A DNA stretch of 64,000 nucleotides from Christensenella sp. UBA7588. Its GTDB lineage: Bacteria; Bacillota; Clostridia; Christensenellales; CAG-917. Both the position numbers and the translations under genes were made by a program. The notes under the pieces are model-generated. The model ran no database searches and was not told where the DNA came from. It saw only the letters and a list, made by a program, of their open reading frames with translations. Shown piece by piece: positions 33,484 to 43,746 of this stretch. The stretch spans positions 77,331 through 141,330 of the forward strand of contig DLKM01000025.1 in NCBI GenBank assembly GCA_002478945.1, read 5' to 3'. The stretch's first letter is position 1, and the number at the start of each line of letters is the position of its first letter.

Positions 33484-36400
33484 CTATTTATTCTTTTTAC
33501 TCAAGCTGCCGACGCCCGAGTAGAGTGAACTGCGGTCTATTTTGCCGTTTTTAACAGTAAAACCACACTCTGCGGCTATTTTTGCTTTTTCGGCTTGCGT
33601 CGCTTTTAAGCTCAATATGTATTTGAGCAAAATAATTTTCGCTCGCTGTTCGGTGTAACCTTTATAATCGCCGTCCTGAATCGAATAGCCTCTGTAGCAC
33701 ATTATAAGCAATCTTTCTCCGTCCGATAGGCTCTGTTTAAGCAGATACGAAATCGTTTTTTTCTTTCTCGAGCCAGAAACAGTATTGCCTTTAGAATCAA
33801 CGTCTGACGCAATCTCAGAAAGCCCTGAGAATACTACGGCAAGTTTTTCTACCGCTATATAGCGAGAAAGCTCCCCGAGTGTATTGTTTGCGTCCTGTCC
33901 AACCAAATCTGATATAGCCTGATAGTAGAAAGCGTCATACACACTCTTTATGGCTTTTGCTTGTTTTTCTTCGCTCAGTTTGCCGTAGCCACTGCTTGCG
34001 AGCAACTTTTCGATGTAGCGGTTTGCTTGCGAATATATCGACATAAAACGCTTTTTCTGAGTGTCGTTCATTTCTATCTCGTTTCCGTCGTATCTGATAG
34101 AGTCGCCGATAGACCTCGGGAGAATCGAATATCCTTTTGCATACAAATCGCTTAGCTTTTGCCTTGTTTCTTCGTTTACCATATCTCCGATTCTCTGGTT
34201 GTAAATAAGACTCATAATATACGACACCATTTCTGCGTCGTCGTTTTCAAGTGCCTTATTAAGGTCGGAAACGTAGTTTTTCTTGTAAAATTGATTGTCG
34301 ATTTTATATGCCGAGACAGGGCTTACCCTCTTTGTGAGACCGTATGCAACGTTGTAGATATTCCTCGTCGGCACACCAAACATTTGTCCGAGCGAATACG
34401 AAAGGTTTTTAACTCCTTTTGCGATGTCTTGCTGGCTTGCGTCGCCCGAAACAAGATTTTTTGCAGCCTCTACAAGGTTTATCGAACTATCAAGCAGGTC
34501 ATTTATTGACGAGTAAGCATAGTTAGAGAAGTTATAGCCCTGAGCGATTCTTGCGTAAATATCTTTGATTACGGGTAACCCGCCGATAAGATTGCCGAGA
34601 AAGTCCACTAAAACCGTCTGAGCCGTGCTTTCGTCGTCTTTTTTGTCCTTATTGTAAAGCCAACTAAACAGTTGTGCGACCGCCGCCATAAATAACGCCG
34701 ATGTTACAAGCGATGTAACGGACTTCCTGACTTTCCTATTTGCAAGTTTTATGCTTTTTTGCAGTGTCGCTCTGACGTCTGCGTTAGACGTTGCTTTGAG
34801 TTTCGCTTTAAGTGTAGATAATTCGCCGATAGAGTCGATTACACGTCCTACAACTTTCATACTGTCCGCCGTAAACATTGTCACAGTCCTCAATATTTCA
34901 TTGCCAGAACGCATTGCAGCCGACCTTTCCGTTGCTACTGAGTTCTGCTGCGTTTCGAGAATAACACGCCTCAAAAGCTGTCCTGCAGCTATTTTGTTCG
35001 CTTCGGTTCCTATTTTTGCCCCTCCGTTTTTAGCGACCTGTGCTTGGCACGCTCCAAAAAGCCTGCAAACTACAAATCTATCCATTTTACCGATAGGAGC
35101 CATAAGAACGTCGGAAACCTTACCGAGCTTGTCTAAAACGCCCTGAGCCAACGCAGCCGTATTATCGTTGTTTCTGAGTTTAGCCAGCGAGCAGTATGTA
35201 TCAACATCTTTTGCCGAAATAAACATACCTTTCGTTATACTGTCTGCGTCAAGGATACTCGACGAGGCAAAAAGCGAGGATAGCTGTGTTACCCAAACTT
35301 TCGGGTTTGCTCCAAGTTGGAATTTAGCATAGTTACCACGGATAAAGCCGAGAACTTTATTGCCCTCCCCAGACGACGTAGGAATACCCTGTATGTCGGA
35401 TATAAGCTTAGAGAAATACTTATTGCCTTTCGCCCACGTATTTGCACTTTCGGTAGCAACGCTTACGGGTTTATTCGGGTTGCCAGACACATCGAGGTTG
35501 AAGATATGATTATATGTTTCTATCGCAGGAGACAGGAACGCATACTGACAAACAGCGTGAATATGCCTCTTAAACACTGTGTCGGCAGACTCTATAAAGA
35601 GTTCCTGTTTTGCACCTCTTACGGTATCTTTGTTGAACGACGAATTGCTTACTCTATCAATTTCGCCCTGAACATCGGACGTGTCAACGTTTTTGGCAAT
35701 ATTGCCACGGCGGATAGGATAATAATAGTCCTCGGTTGCGTTCGTAAAGCCGAGACGTTGCATATCTCTGTCGGCTTTCAATTTCTTTGCGTCGTTATTA
35801 TATGCCTGTTCGAGAATGGCGATGTATTCCTTGTCGGCAGCAGACAAAAGACTTTCAATTTTCTTTTGTTCTTCGACAACACTGAAATACAGTTCTGCGT
35901 CGGTTTCGATGTTTGGAGCAAAGCCGTCAACACGAACACGTTTTCCGTCTGTATCGACATAAGCAAAGCCGTTTTGAGCAAGTCCTGCCTGAGCGTGTTG
36001 TCTCTTGAGTGTCATATACAAACCGATAAGAACAGACCTCGGGACGTCTTTGCCGCCATAAGATACAGTTTCTTTAGTGATTTGAGCAAGATATTTCTTG
36101 TTCTTTTTCATAAAGGCGTCGTAGTTCGACATTATCTCCATTTCGGCAATCTGAGAATCTACTGCGGCGTCTCTGAGCTGCTGCAGCGTCTCGGTGTAAA
36201 ACCCGTTAGGTTCATACATATCCATTCGGCGTGCGACCGTCATAGGGTCTCCGAACGTCTGCATATACGTTGTTCCTGCAAGTTTTCTAAATAACCCGAC
36301 TTTCAGCTCGGAGTTTGCGTGTATGGTGTCGATATACCTTGTCGCCTCAGGAATAGCCTCAACCCATTTACCGTTTTTGTAAACTTTATTAAAGTTCTCA

Positions 36401-39400
36401 ACGTATTTCGTGAAGTAAGCCATTACATTGTTAAGCGTGGCGAGCTCTTCTTTCGTAAAGCGTTTATTTCCAACAGAAAGACTGTCGAGCATATCCGCAA
36501 TGCCCTGCTCATAAGTGTCGGCGAGAATCGGGTTATCTGCCGTGTACCACGTCCTAAGGTCTGCCAATATCTTACGAGTGCCTGCAACATTGAAGTTCCC
36601 TCTGTTTTTGATACGAGCGAGCCCCTCGATAGAGCTTTTGAACACATCGTTTTTATACTGCGTCGAGTTTAAGAACGTGCCGAGCTTAAGGTCTCTCATA
36701 CGCTGAGCCTTGTCTACCACGCTGTTCACGAGCCTATTGTAGCTGTTAGCCTCTCTAACTTGCTGTTTGAGACTTTGTATTTGTGTTGTGTATTTCTCAA
36801 CAAGTTTTGCATATTTCGACTTTGTGCCCTTGTTGTCGTAAGCAAGTAAAATATCTCTTGCAATATCTTGACGGAGTTTTTCAAGCTGTTCCTTTCCTCC
36901 ATAGTCTTTGAGGCTTTGCTGTTGCACGCTCTCTTGAACGTCTCGTCTTGCCGATTCATACATATCGACCATTTCAAAGAACATATCCGCCCCGTTCCAG
37001 CCACTTAAGAATATTCCGTCGCTTTCTAATGATTGAGCGAGCGTGTCAGGAGCAATTCCTCTTTCGCCTTTTGGGGCAGCCCAGAGCAAATTGATAGTAT
37101 TTTTATTGTCGTATCTATATTTTATCTCCGACTGAATACCACTCAAGTCCATTTTGTGCATATAATAACGCAACGCCGAGAGTGTCCTCATAGACTCAGA
37201 AACGGTTTCGGCGGCATACATATCCGACAGAGTAGTGTTATCAATGAGGTAATCTGCGATTTTTAACGCAACGCCGATTCTATACCCCTCTTTTACCGTG
37301 TTGAGTTTTTTGAACAGGTAATTGACAACCTCAGTTCTGTTTTTACCAGCAAGAACGCCGTATTTTCCGTCGTCAAACGTAAGACGTTCGTCCATAATGG
37401 CACTTATAACAGACTCTGCGTCCGAACGAGAGTAGACTTTCATTGCCGTGTTGTTTGCAGCAAATTTTGCCCTTTGCCCTGCCGTATAATTGCCTCTGAC
37501 GTCTTGGTCGGAATCGTCCAAAGCAAAGCGTATGTCGCTATTTACGGTCGGCGTTTTGTTACTTGCAAGCTTTATTTGATTCGAGTCGTAAACAACAAAC
37601 TCTTTTACTCCGTAACTATCGTGTATTATGCCGTCAAAGCCAAGCTCCCGTATGAATTTCGAGACATCTCTACCTATGTCGTCAAGATAATTACTTATTT
37701 GCCAGAACTCGCTGCCGCCTATACCTTTCTCACTGGAATATTCTGCAATATCCTGCTGAGTATTGTTTATGCTCTTATACAGCAAATCAAGGCTTGCTCT
37801 ATCGTTGGTTACAAACGGGTTTGTGATATTTAGATAGCACTCATACAAACTCGGTTTAGCGTATCTCTGAGCCCTACCTCTATCTTCAGTAAAGTAAAAG
37901 CCTTTTCCAAAAGCGTTCCAGTTAGATATATACCTACTTTCAAACACGGTCGGAGACGCTTTGCTGCCGTGATAGACTTTAAGAAGTTGTCCGTCGCCGT
38001 CAACGACCTTACTTTTTGAGAAAAACTCCCTTTGTTGCTGCGATAATTTTTGCCCTGTAGAGTCTGTGTCGGGTAGAGCAAAACGAGCTTTATCCATACC
38101 CTTGATTATATCCTGTCTTGCATTTTGCCTTGAGGTGTCATACAACTCGTAAGAAATATGCTTACTTTTGAGCTGAGATATAAGCTCCGTGCTTGTGTTT
38201 TCAGGCAGTATTACTCTTAAAATCTCGGATAGCTTTACGGCTCTGCGTGGTTTTGCCTCGAAGTAGGTTGTAGGAACGTGTTGGAGGCTTTGGAAGAAAG
38301 TCAAGACCTTTCCTGCAATTTTATCGTTAAACTTATAACCGAGGTCGTATCCTTTTGTCTCTTTTGCAAATTTTTTCTGGATATTTTCAACCGTAAGAGG
38401 CTTGACGGTGGCACATTCCCCAAGAATGTTGCCCACATCGTCCCTGCGGCTTTGGTTGCTCGTAATATCTCCAGAATTTCCAGCAATTTCCGAGACAATT
38501 TCGTCATACATTTCATATGTTTTTTTATTGAAAGCCTCAATATCTTCGTTTGATACAAGCTGCAAATAGTCTTTTGCTGCTCGTATCGAGTCTATGCTAT
38601 CAAATTGAATGGAGAGTTTTGCAGCGAGGGCTCCAGCCGTCATACCTAAGGTTGTATTTCCCTCTTGAGTTCCTTTTGACATAGCTCGGACGATGTTTCC
38701 AACGGTATAGGAATAGTGCCGCTGTTCAAACGAGCGTCTATTTCCCGACCTATCAAACACATCTGAGTCGTTATCAACGCCTTTTTTCTCAAACGTGCTT
38801 TCCACTTTATCCCAAAACCACGAGTAAAAGTCGTTCATATCCTCAATACTTTTTTTCAGCTTGCTTTCTGTGGCACCATTGTCGAGAACATCTTTTGGTC
38901 TGTTCTGATTATAAAAATCTTCAGCAAGAAAGAGCAGTTGCGAAACGTCTCCGTCGTCGTAGTCTTTTTTTGCTCGGTCATACAACTCCTCAAAAGTTAT
39001 GTCGGGTTTACGTTTTTTGAAAAACGAGTAGTTGTGTTTAACTCTGTAACGAATATATTTGTCAAGTATTTCGCTACGTTGCTCTGCTGTTACATTTTCC
39101 CGTGTAATATCTTTGGTTATGCCTACGTTTTCAAGTAAAGCTTTTGCCTCGGAACGAGTGAAAGTCTGCCACCCCATAGTAAAGTTTTTTTCGGCATATA
39201 CAGGACTTATGTCAATTCCTTTTTCATTGAGATACGCCGCCATTATTCCAGCATAATGGGTAGCCTCCTCTCCGATAGTCTTTTGATTGAAATTATAATC
39301 TGGGACGACATATTCGCCAGCACCATTTTTATATTTCCCGTCGAAAAATCTATCAACATCGTATTTATAGCCCCCATACTCGCTAACTTCGCTTTCGAGA

Positions 39401-42400
39401 CTGTTAATAAGGGTATCGACAGAGTCTTTTTTTAATTTTACGTCAGTCCTCGGCGTTGTCGGCGTCCAAGCGTCTCTATCGTAAACAACATTTTTGCTAT
39501 TTAACTCAGGGTCTATGGTTTCTTTACCAAACACTATGGTTATGTCGCCATAATTTTCGTGTGGTAAATCAACCCGAGTGACAGCAATAGACGGCATAGG
39601 AAAGCCTCCGAGCTGCAAGACTCTCAATAGGTTATCTTCGGATAAGTTATGAAGAGCAACTAAATTTTTTGTTTGCTCGCTGTCAACTGTTATTTGTTCG
39701 TCGCCGAGTTGCAGTGCGTAACGTATATCTGCGGCAGCTGTAGGTTTTAAGTTTTTTATGTCTTTTATCTGGTTTTGTTCCCAAGCAACAAAATACTTTT
39801 CGTGTTCGCCATAGTTTACCTGAATACCGTCATAACCTAAAACCTTTTTTATAGCAGCGTTCAGCTCGTTTGGATAATAGCCAAACATAGTGTTGTCGAT
39901 AAACATACCGATTTCGTTCATTTGAGCGGCTACCTCACGTATAACCGATTCGGTGGCACCCTCAGTCCAGTATCGTTCGCTAAAATTACCCAAAGGACTA
40001 TCTTCTACGCTAAAAATATCTGGGTGCATTTTTAGTATCTGTTCAGCCTGAGATTGTGTTACAGGTTGCCTATAAAACTGGTCTATAGTTCCACCTTTGT
40101 CGCCGACCTCGATAACAAATGGGTTTTTAATGTTTAAGTACCCCTCTATCGTCCTACTTCCATAAGCTCCTGCGTGGTCTTTGTTTGTTGTAAAGTAATA
40201 ACCTGAGCCGAACTGGTCTATACCTTTACCAACCCTACCGCTATCAAATGTATAGAACTCGTTGTTTGTTCCGTGATACACCTCAAGCAGTCTACCCTGT
40301 TCGTCGACAACCTTACTATCGGCAAAGAATTTTCGCTGTTCATTCGTGAGTTTTTTGCCTCTACTATCGGTTTCAGGAAGAGCATACTTTACGTTTTTTT
40401 GCGTTTTAGCCTGCTTAGTGTTGACTTTTTCTGTATTTTTGGATATACTATGAGTAGTGGAGTTTCTGCCGCTCGTTTCGGACGTTCCTGCAAGGGCTAC
40501 TGCATTTGCTGACGGTGCACGACCTCCACTTTCATTGATTATCCAAGCACTCTTAAGCGTAAGGGTGCTTTTTTTAGTGGAGGTAACCGTTATTGCTATA
40601 TTCCGACCGTCTAAACGTTTTTCAAAACGTAATGCCGTCCCGTTATTATCACTAACCAAAGAAACATCGTCGGGTGAGATAACAGTTTCGAGAATATTCT
40701 CAATATTTGCAAAAGTAACAGCCTTTTGTCCTCTGGGAGTTTCTACATTTACGTCCCCGTGACCGTCAAAAATGTGGGCAATGTAATTGCTTGCGAGAAC
40801 AAAATCGTAATTTTTTATATCAACGCCAGTCTTTTTGAAAACCAAATCTGCCGTTGTGTCACTTATTGTACCGATGTGCAGGCGTTTTACAGGAGCCAGC
40901 TTATTTGCAGACTTAATAAACTCCGAAATTTCGTTGTAATCACGAGAAATAGTATCATATTCTCGGCTTTCAATATGACGTTTGCGTGTCTCGCTATATT
41001 CTCCGAGCGTTTTCAGGGCGTCTGACAATGCCATACGGGAACTATCCGCCACCTCAGTGATTTTTACAGGCTCAAAAGCATTGTTATGCTGATTTTCCGC
41101 CGCAAAAGAGTCAAACATCTTTTTGTATTGCTTGTAAAGTTTCTTTGCAACGCCAGACAACCGTTCGTCGGAACTGTATTCTGACGACGACTTTTTGAAA
41201 AACGACAATATTTTTTGTTTGAACGACGGTTTTTCTTCCGTTAATCTTTTAAGCAGTTTTTTATTTTGGAGCTGTCCCTCGGCAAAGTGAGCGTTAATTT
41301 CGTCTATAATTTCGACCGTGCCGCCGTGTCCAGCCTCAACATAGCGTTTAATGATAGCCTCTTTTTCGGCGGCGGACATTTTATCGACGCCGTCCATAAG
41401 AAAGACCTTGCCGTCTGAGGTTGTAAATATGGCGTGCGTAAGCTCGTGAATAAGTAAACGCTCCTGACTGCGTTTTGCCTCAGGGTTGACATAAATCGAG
41501 TTTGTCTCAGGAAAATAGACACCGTCTGCATAAATTGCGTTTCCGCTTTCGTCGGTGCCGACCTTTAGAATTTCGATGTCGCCTACTTTTGCTTGTTTAT
41601 CAAAACTGATGTTTATCCCTGCGTGAGCAGCTACACGAGCATAGGAAAGAGAATCTGCCTCGCTTATTCCTGCGGCTCTGGCTTGACGAATCACGCCACG
41701 CACAAGGCTTTTATTTGCGTCGCTAAGCTTAGAATATGCAGAGATGTTCTCCGCTGCATAAGTGTCTATTTCCGCCGCCTGACGGCTTTCTTCCGTCGTC
41801 GTAGGCTCAACTGCGGCTGTGTTTACGACAGAATCAACTTTACCTCTGATTTCGGTAAGTCTTTCGTTGACTTGCTGCAGGGTAAGCGGTTTTGAAAGCC
41901 TGCCAGATTCATAGTCGTAGATACGGTATGAATCGCCGTTTTTTATTACCGCCATATCAACGCCGCCCTGCGTGTATCTGGTTACGCCGTCTTTCTTTGC
42001 CGTAAACTTCTGAGGAATATTGGTTTTAGCCTTTTGCACATCAACAGCGTCGGCGGCGGCTTTTATATCTGCATTTGTGCGTTGTTCTGTCTGATACTCT
42101 TCAATTCCGCCACGTTCGGCAAAGGCGACGATTTTCTCTTTGAATTGTTCGTTTGTGAGACCTTGCCAGTCTGCGATGTCGAGCTTTTCCGCCACCGAGT
42201 GGAGTTCTTCTTGCGACGCAGTCTCTATAAACCTGTTGAGGTCTACCTGAGAGCTTAAAGTTTCGCCTCTGAGCGTAGCCGCCTCAAACTTCTTTGTATC
42301 CATATAGAGTTGTCCCGTAGCGTCGATTACGGCAAGCGTTCTAAGGATATTATTTGTTTTAAGGGCTTTTGCGTAAGATTTCGGGTTGGTAGTGTCGATT

Positions 42401-43725
42401 CCTGCACGAATTTGCTCAGCCGTATATGTAATAGGCTTTCCCTGAGCGTCCGTATAACCATAGGTATTTAGACGTTCCGCAATAGCGTCGGCGTTTGCGA
42501 CAATTCTTGCGGCATTTTTTTGAACCATAGGTTCAAAAACGGTATAAGTATTTGCTCTCTCGAGGTATCCGAGGAGCATTTTTTGTTTAACCGTTCTGAT
42601 TTCGCCGTCGGTCTTCTGCATACTTGTCTGGAGCTCGTTAAGTATGTTCTTAACAGCTCCGAACGACTCGTATTGGTCGGTATAAATATCACTATTCGCA
42701 ATATTTTCCGCAGTTGTTATAACGTCGGTAGCGGTTCCTTTATTGACAATATTGTTACCTCTAATGGTATTTGAGGTGTTTCGCACGGTAGCGTCAAAAC
42801 CACCCATAATAGCACCGCTAAGACCGCCTATAAGAGCTGCATAACCGATTTCCTGAGCAGTTGCGTTCTTAGCCTCGGGGTCGTATGTAAGACGTTTCCA
42901 ATAAGGGTCAAGAAACTCAGAGAGTCCCTCTTCAAACGCCTCGCCTACAAAACCCTTAATGATAGCTTTTCCGACGGTTTCTCTTGCTGCCGCTTTAGCG
43001 GTTGTTTTTGCAACCTCTTTGCCGAATGATTTAGAAATATTCTTGACGATAGCACCAGTACCAGCACCGATTGCCGAGGATAAACCCTCAACAGCACCCT
43101 CTGTAATACCACTTAATGCACCGTAACCAAATTCTTTACCGCCAAGCTCGCCTGTCTCTCTATAAGCCTCTTTGGTGGCGTTACCAGCCGCTCCAAGTCC
43201 AGCAACAACGCCAGAAATGATACCTGCCGACACGCCTGAAAGCGAACCGCCAGAGAAATAAGCAATGGCAGCTGCGGCGGCAACACCAGCAATGGCAGGC
43301 AAACTCGTTCCGATACCGCCTGCGACATCGCCTGCAACTTTCCAGCCGTCGGACGGGTTATACCACTCGTCTGCGTGACTGTAGTTTACCCAGTCGTTAG
43401 CAAATTGCTGTTCAGCCCAATCGTCGGCACCGAATAGTTTTGCAAGTCCGCCTGCAGTATAGTCCCAGATACCCTCAATTCCACTCAAAAAACCGAGACC
43501 TATCTTTTCTCCAAGATAGCCAAGTCCACCGAAAAAACCGCCATTATTCTTTTCGCCCTCTGCGGCAGCTTGAGCAGCTCTTGCTTGCTCTTCTGCCGCC
43601 TGTTGAGCGTAGTTCTGCAATTTTCCGAGGGTTGACGTGCTTTCCTTTTTGGACGCAACACCTACCGAAGTAGGTGCTACGCCGTTGTTGTTATTGTATT
43701 GTGCAAGTTTTGAAAGTGTAGACAT
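33484..43725 (-). CDS. giant polyvalent (ejected internal virion) protein, 3413 aa
   Basis: Multi-domain protein of the type injected with DNA by short-tailed phages. Visible in order: a Gly/Ala-rich hydrophobic region (about 110-330, typical of membrane-active injection proteins); a zinc-metalloprotease-like motif RLLIHELTHAIF (about 760); a PBECR-type nuclease-like region (RLHIGTISDTTADLVF about 950, to LTLKSAWI about 1060); an ADP-ribosyltransferase-like domain (VYHGTNNEF, FGSGYYFT, about 1145-1275); a second copy (VYHGSKASP, FGKGFYFT, about 1915-2030); long helical regions; and a C-terminal membrane-associated region (SLVTSALFMAAVAQLFSWLY, about 3010). The two ADP-ribosyltransferase-like copies share the lead-in SKVVD...G-LL-VYHG. 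One strong SD at the start, no internal stops. Domain boundaries are estimates. Confidence 0.85.
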   Translation of the reverse strand: MSTLSKLAQYNNNNGVAPTSVGVASKKESTSTLGKLQNYAQQAAEEQARAAQAAAEGEKNNGGFFGGLGYLGEKIGLGFLSGIEGIWDYTAGGLAKLFGADDWAEQQFANDWVNYSHADEWYNPSDGWKVAGDVAGGIGTSLPAIAGVAAAAAIAYFSGGSLSGVSAGIISGVVAGLGAAGNATKEAYRETGELGGKEFGYGALSGITEGAVEGLSSAIGAGTGAIVKNISKSFGKEVAKTTAKAAARETVGKAIIKGFVGEAFEEGLSEFLDPYWKRLTYDPEAKNATAQEIGYAALIGGLSGAIMGGFDATVRNTSNTIRGNNIVNKGTATDVITTAENIANSDIYTDQYESFGAVKNILNELQTSMQKTDGEIRTVKQKMLLGYLERANTYTVFEPMVQKNAARIVANADAIAERLNTYGYTDAQGKPITYTAEQIRAGIDTTNPKSYAKALKTNNILRTLAVIDATGQLYMDTKKFEAATLRGETLSSQVDLNRFIETASQEELHSVAEKLDIADWQGLTNEQFKEKIVAFAERGGIEEYQTEQRTNADIKAAADAVDVQKAKTNIPQKFTAKKDGVTRYTQGGVDMAVIKNGDSYRIYDYESGRLSKPLTLQQVNERLTEIRGKVDSVVNTAAVEPTTTEESRQAAEIDTYAAENISAYSKLSDANKSLVRGVIRQARAAGISEADSLSYARVAAHAGINISFDKQAKVGDIEILKVGTDESGNAIYADGVYFPETNSIYVNPEAKRSQERLLIHELTHAIFTTSDGKVFLMDGVDKMSAAEKEAIIKRYVEAGHGGTVEIIDEINAHFAEGQLQNKKLLKRLTEEKPSFKQKILSFFKKSSSEYSSDERLSGVAKKLYKQYKKMFDSFAAENQHNNAFEPVKITEVADSSRMALSDALKTLGEYSETRKRHIESREYDTISRDYNEISEFIKSANKLAPVKRLHIGTISDTTADLVFKKTGVDIKNYDFVLASNYIAHIFDGHGDVNVETPRGQKAVTFANIENILETVISPDDVSLVSDNNGTALRFEKRLDGRNIAITVTSTKKSTLTLKSAWIINESGGRAPSANAVALAGTSETSGRNSTTHSISKNTEKVNTKQAKTQKNVKYALPETDSRGKKLTNEQRKFFADSKVVDEQGRLLEVYHGTNNEFYTFDSGRVGKGIDQFGSGYYFTTNKDHAGAYGSRTIEGYLNIKNPFVIEVGDKGGTIDQFYRQPVTQSQAEQILKMHPDIFSVEDSPLGNFSERYWTEGATESVIREVAAQMNEIGMFIDNTMFGYYPNELNAAIKKVLGYDGIQVNYGEHEKYFVAWEQNQIKDIKNLKPTAAADIRYALQLGDEQITVDSEQTKNLVALHNLSEDNLLRVLQLGGFPMPSIAVTRVDLPHENYGDITIVFGKETIDPELNSKNVVYDRDAWTPTTPRTDVKLKKDSVDTLINSLESEVSEYGGYKYDVDRFFDGKYKNGAGEYVVPDYNFNQKTIGEEATHYAGIMAAYLNEKGIDISPVYAEKNFTMGWQTFTRSEAKALLENVGITKDITRENVTAEQRSEILDKYIRYRVKHNYSFFKKRKPDITFEELYDRAKKDYDDGDVSQLLFLAEDFYNQNRPKDVLDNGATESKLKKSIEDMNDFYSWFWDKVESTFEKKGVDNDSDVFDRSGNRRSFEQRHYSYTVGNIVRAMSKGTQEGNTTLGMTAGALAAKLSIQFDSIDSIRAAKDYLQLVSNEDIEAFNKKTYEMYDEIVSEIAGNSGDITSNQSRRDDVGNILGECATVKPLTVENIQKKFAKETKGYDLGYKFNDKIAGKVLTFFQSLQHVPTTYFEAKPRRAVKLSEILRVILPENTSTELISQLKSKHISYELYDTSRQNARQDIIKGMDKARFALPDTDSTGQKLSQQQREFFSKSKVVDGDGQLLKVYHGSKASPTVFESRYISNWNAFGKGFYFTEDRGRAQRYAKPSLYECYLNITNPFVTNDRASLDLLYKSINNTQQDIAEYSSEKGIGGSEFWQISNYLDDIGRDVSKFIRELGFDGIIHDSYGVKEFVVYDSNQIKLASNKTPTVNSDIRFALDDSDQDVRGNYTAGQRAKFAANNTAMKVYSRSDAESVISAIMDERLTFDDGKYGVLAGKNRTEVVNYLFKKLNTVKEGYRIGVALKIADYLIDNTTLSDMYAAETVSESMRTLSALRYYMHKMDLSGIQSEIKYRYDNKNTINLLWAAPKGERGIAPDTLAQSLESDGIFLSGWNGADMFFEMVDMYESARRDVQESVQQQSLKDYGGKEQLEKLRQDIARDILLAYDNKGTKSKYAKLVEKYTTQIQSLKQQVREANSYNRLVNSVVDKAQRMRDLKLGTFLNSTQYKNDVFKSSIEGLARIKNRGNFNVAGTRKILADLRTWYTADNPILADTYEQGIADMLDSLSVGNKRFTKEELATLNNVMAYFTKYVENFNKVYKNGKWVEAIPEATRYIDTIHANSELKVGLFRKLAGTTYMQTFGDPMTVARRMDMYEPNGFYTETLQQLRDAAVDSQIAEMEIMSNYDAFMKKNKKYLAQITKETVSYGGKDVPRSVLIGLYMTLKRQHAQAGLAQNGFAYVDTDGKRVRVDGFAPNIETDAELYFSVVEEQKKIESLLSAADKEYIAILEQAYNNDAKKLKADRDMQRLGFTNATEDYYYPIRRGNIAKNVDTSDVQGEIDRVSNSSFNKDTVRGAKQELFIESADTVFKRHIHAVCQYAFLSPAIETYNHIFNLDVSGNPNKPVSVATESANTWAKGNKYFSKLISDIQGIPTSSGEGNKVLGFIRGNYAKFQLGANPKVWVTQLSSLFASSSILDADSITKGMFISAKDVDTYCSLAKLRNNDNTAALAQGVLDKLGKVSDVLMAPIGKMDRFVVCRLFGACQAQVAKNGGAKIGTEANKIAAGQLLRRVILETQQNSVATERSAAMRSGNEILRTVTMFTADSMKVVGRVIDSIGELSTLKAKLKATSNADVRATLQKSIKLANRKVRKSVTSLVTSALFMAAVAQLFSWLYNKDKKDDESTAQTVLVDFLGNLIGGLPVIKDIYARIAQGYNFSNYAYSSINDLLDSSINLVEAAKNLVSGDASQQDIAKGVKNLSYSLGQMFGVPTRNIYNVAYGLTKRVSPVSAYKIDNQFYKKNYVSDLNKALENDDAEMVSYIMSLIYNQRIGDMVNEETRQKLSDLYAKGYSILPRSIGDSIRYDGNEIEMNDTQKKRFMSIYSQANRYIEKLLASSGYGKLSEEKQAKAIKSVYDAFYYQAISDLVGQDANNTLGELSRYIAVEKLAVVFSGLSEIASDVDSKGNTVSGSRKKKTISYLLKQSLSDGERLLIMCYRGYSIQDGDYKGYTEQRAKIILLKYILSLKATQAEKAKIAAECGFTVKNGKIDRSSLYSGVGSLSKKNK

Positions 43726-43746
43726 ATAAATCTCCTGCCCTGAGTG

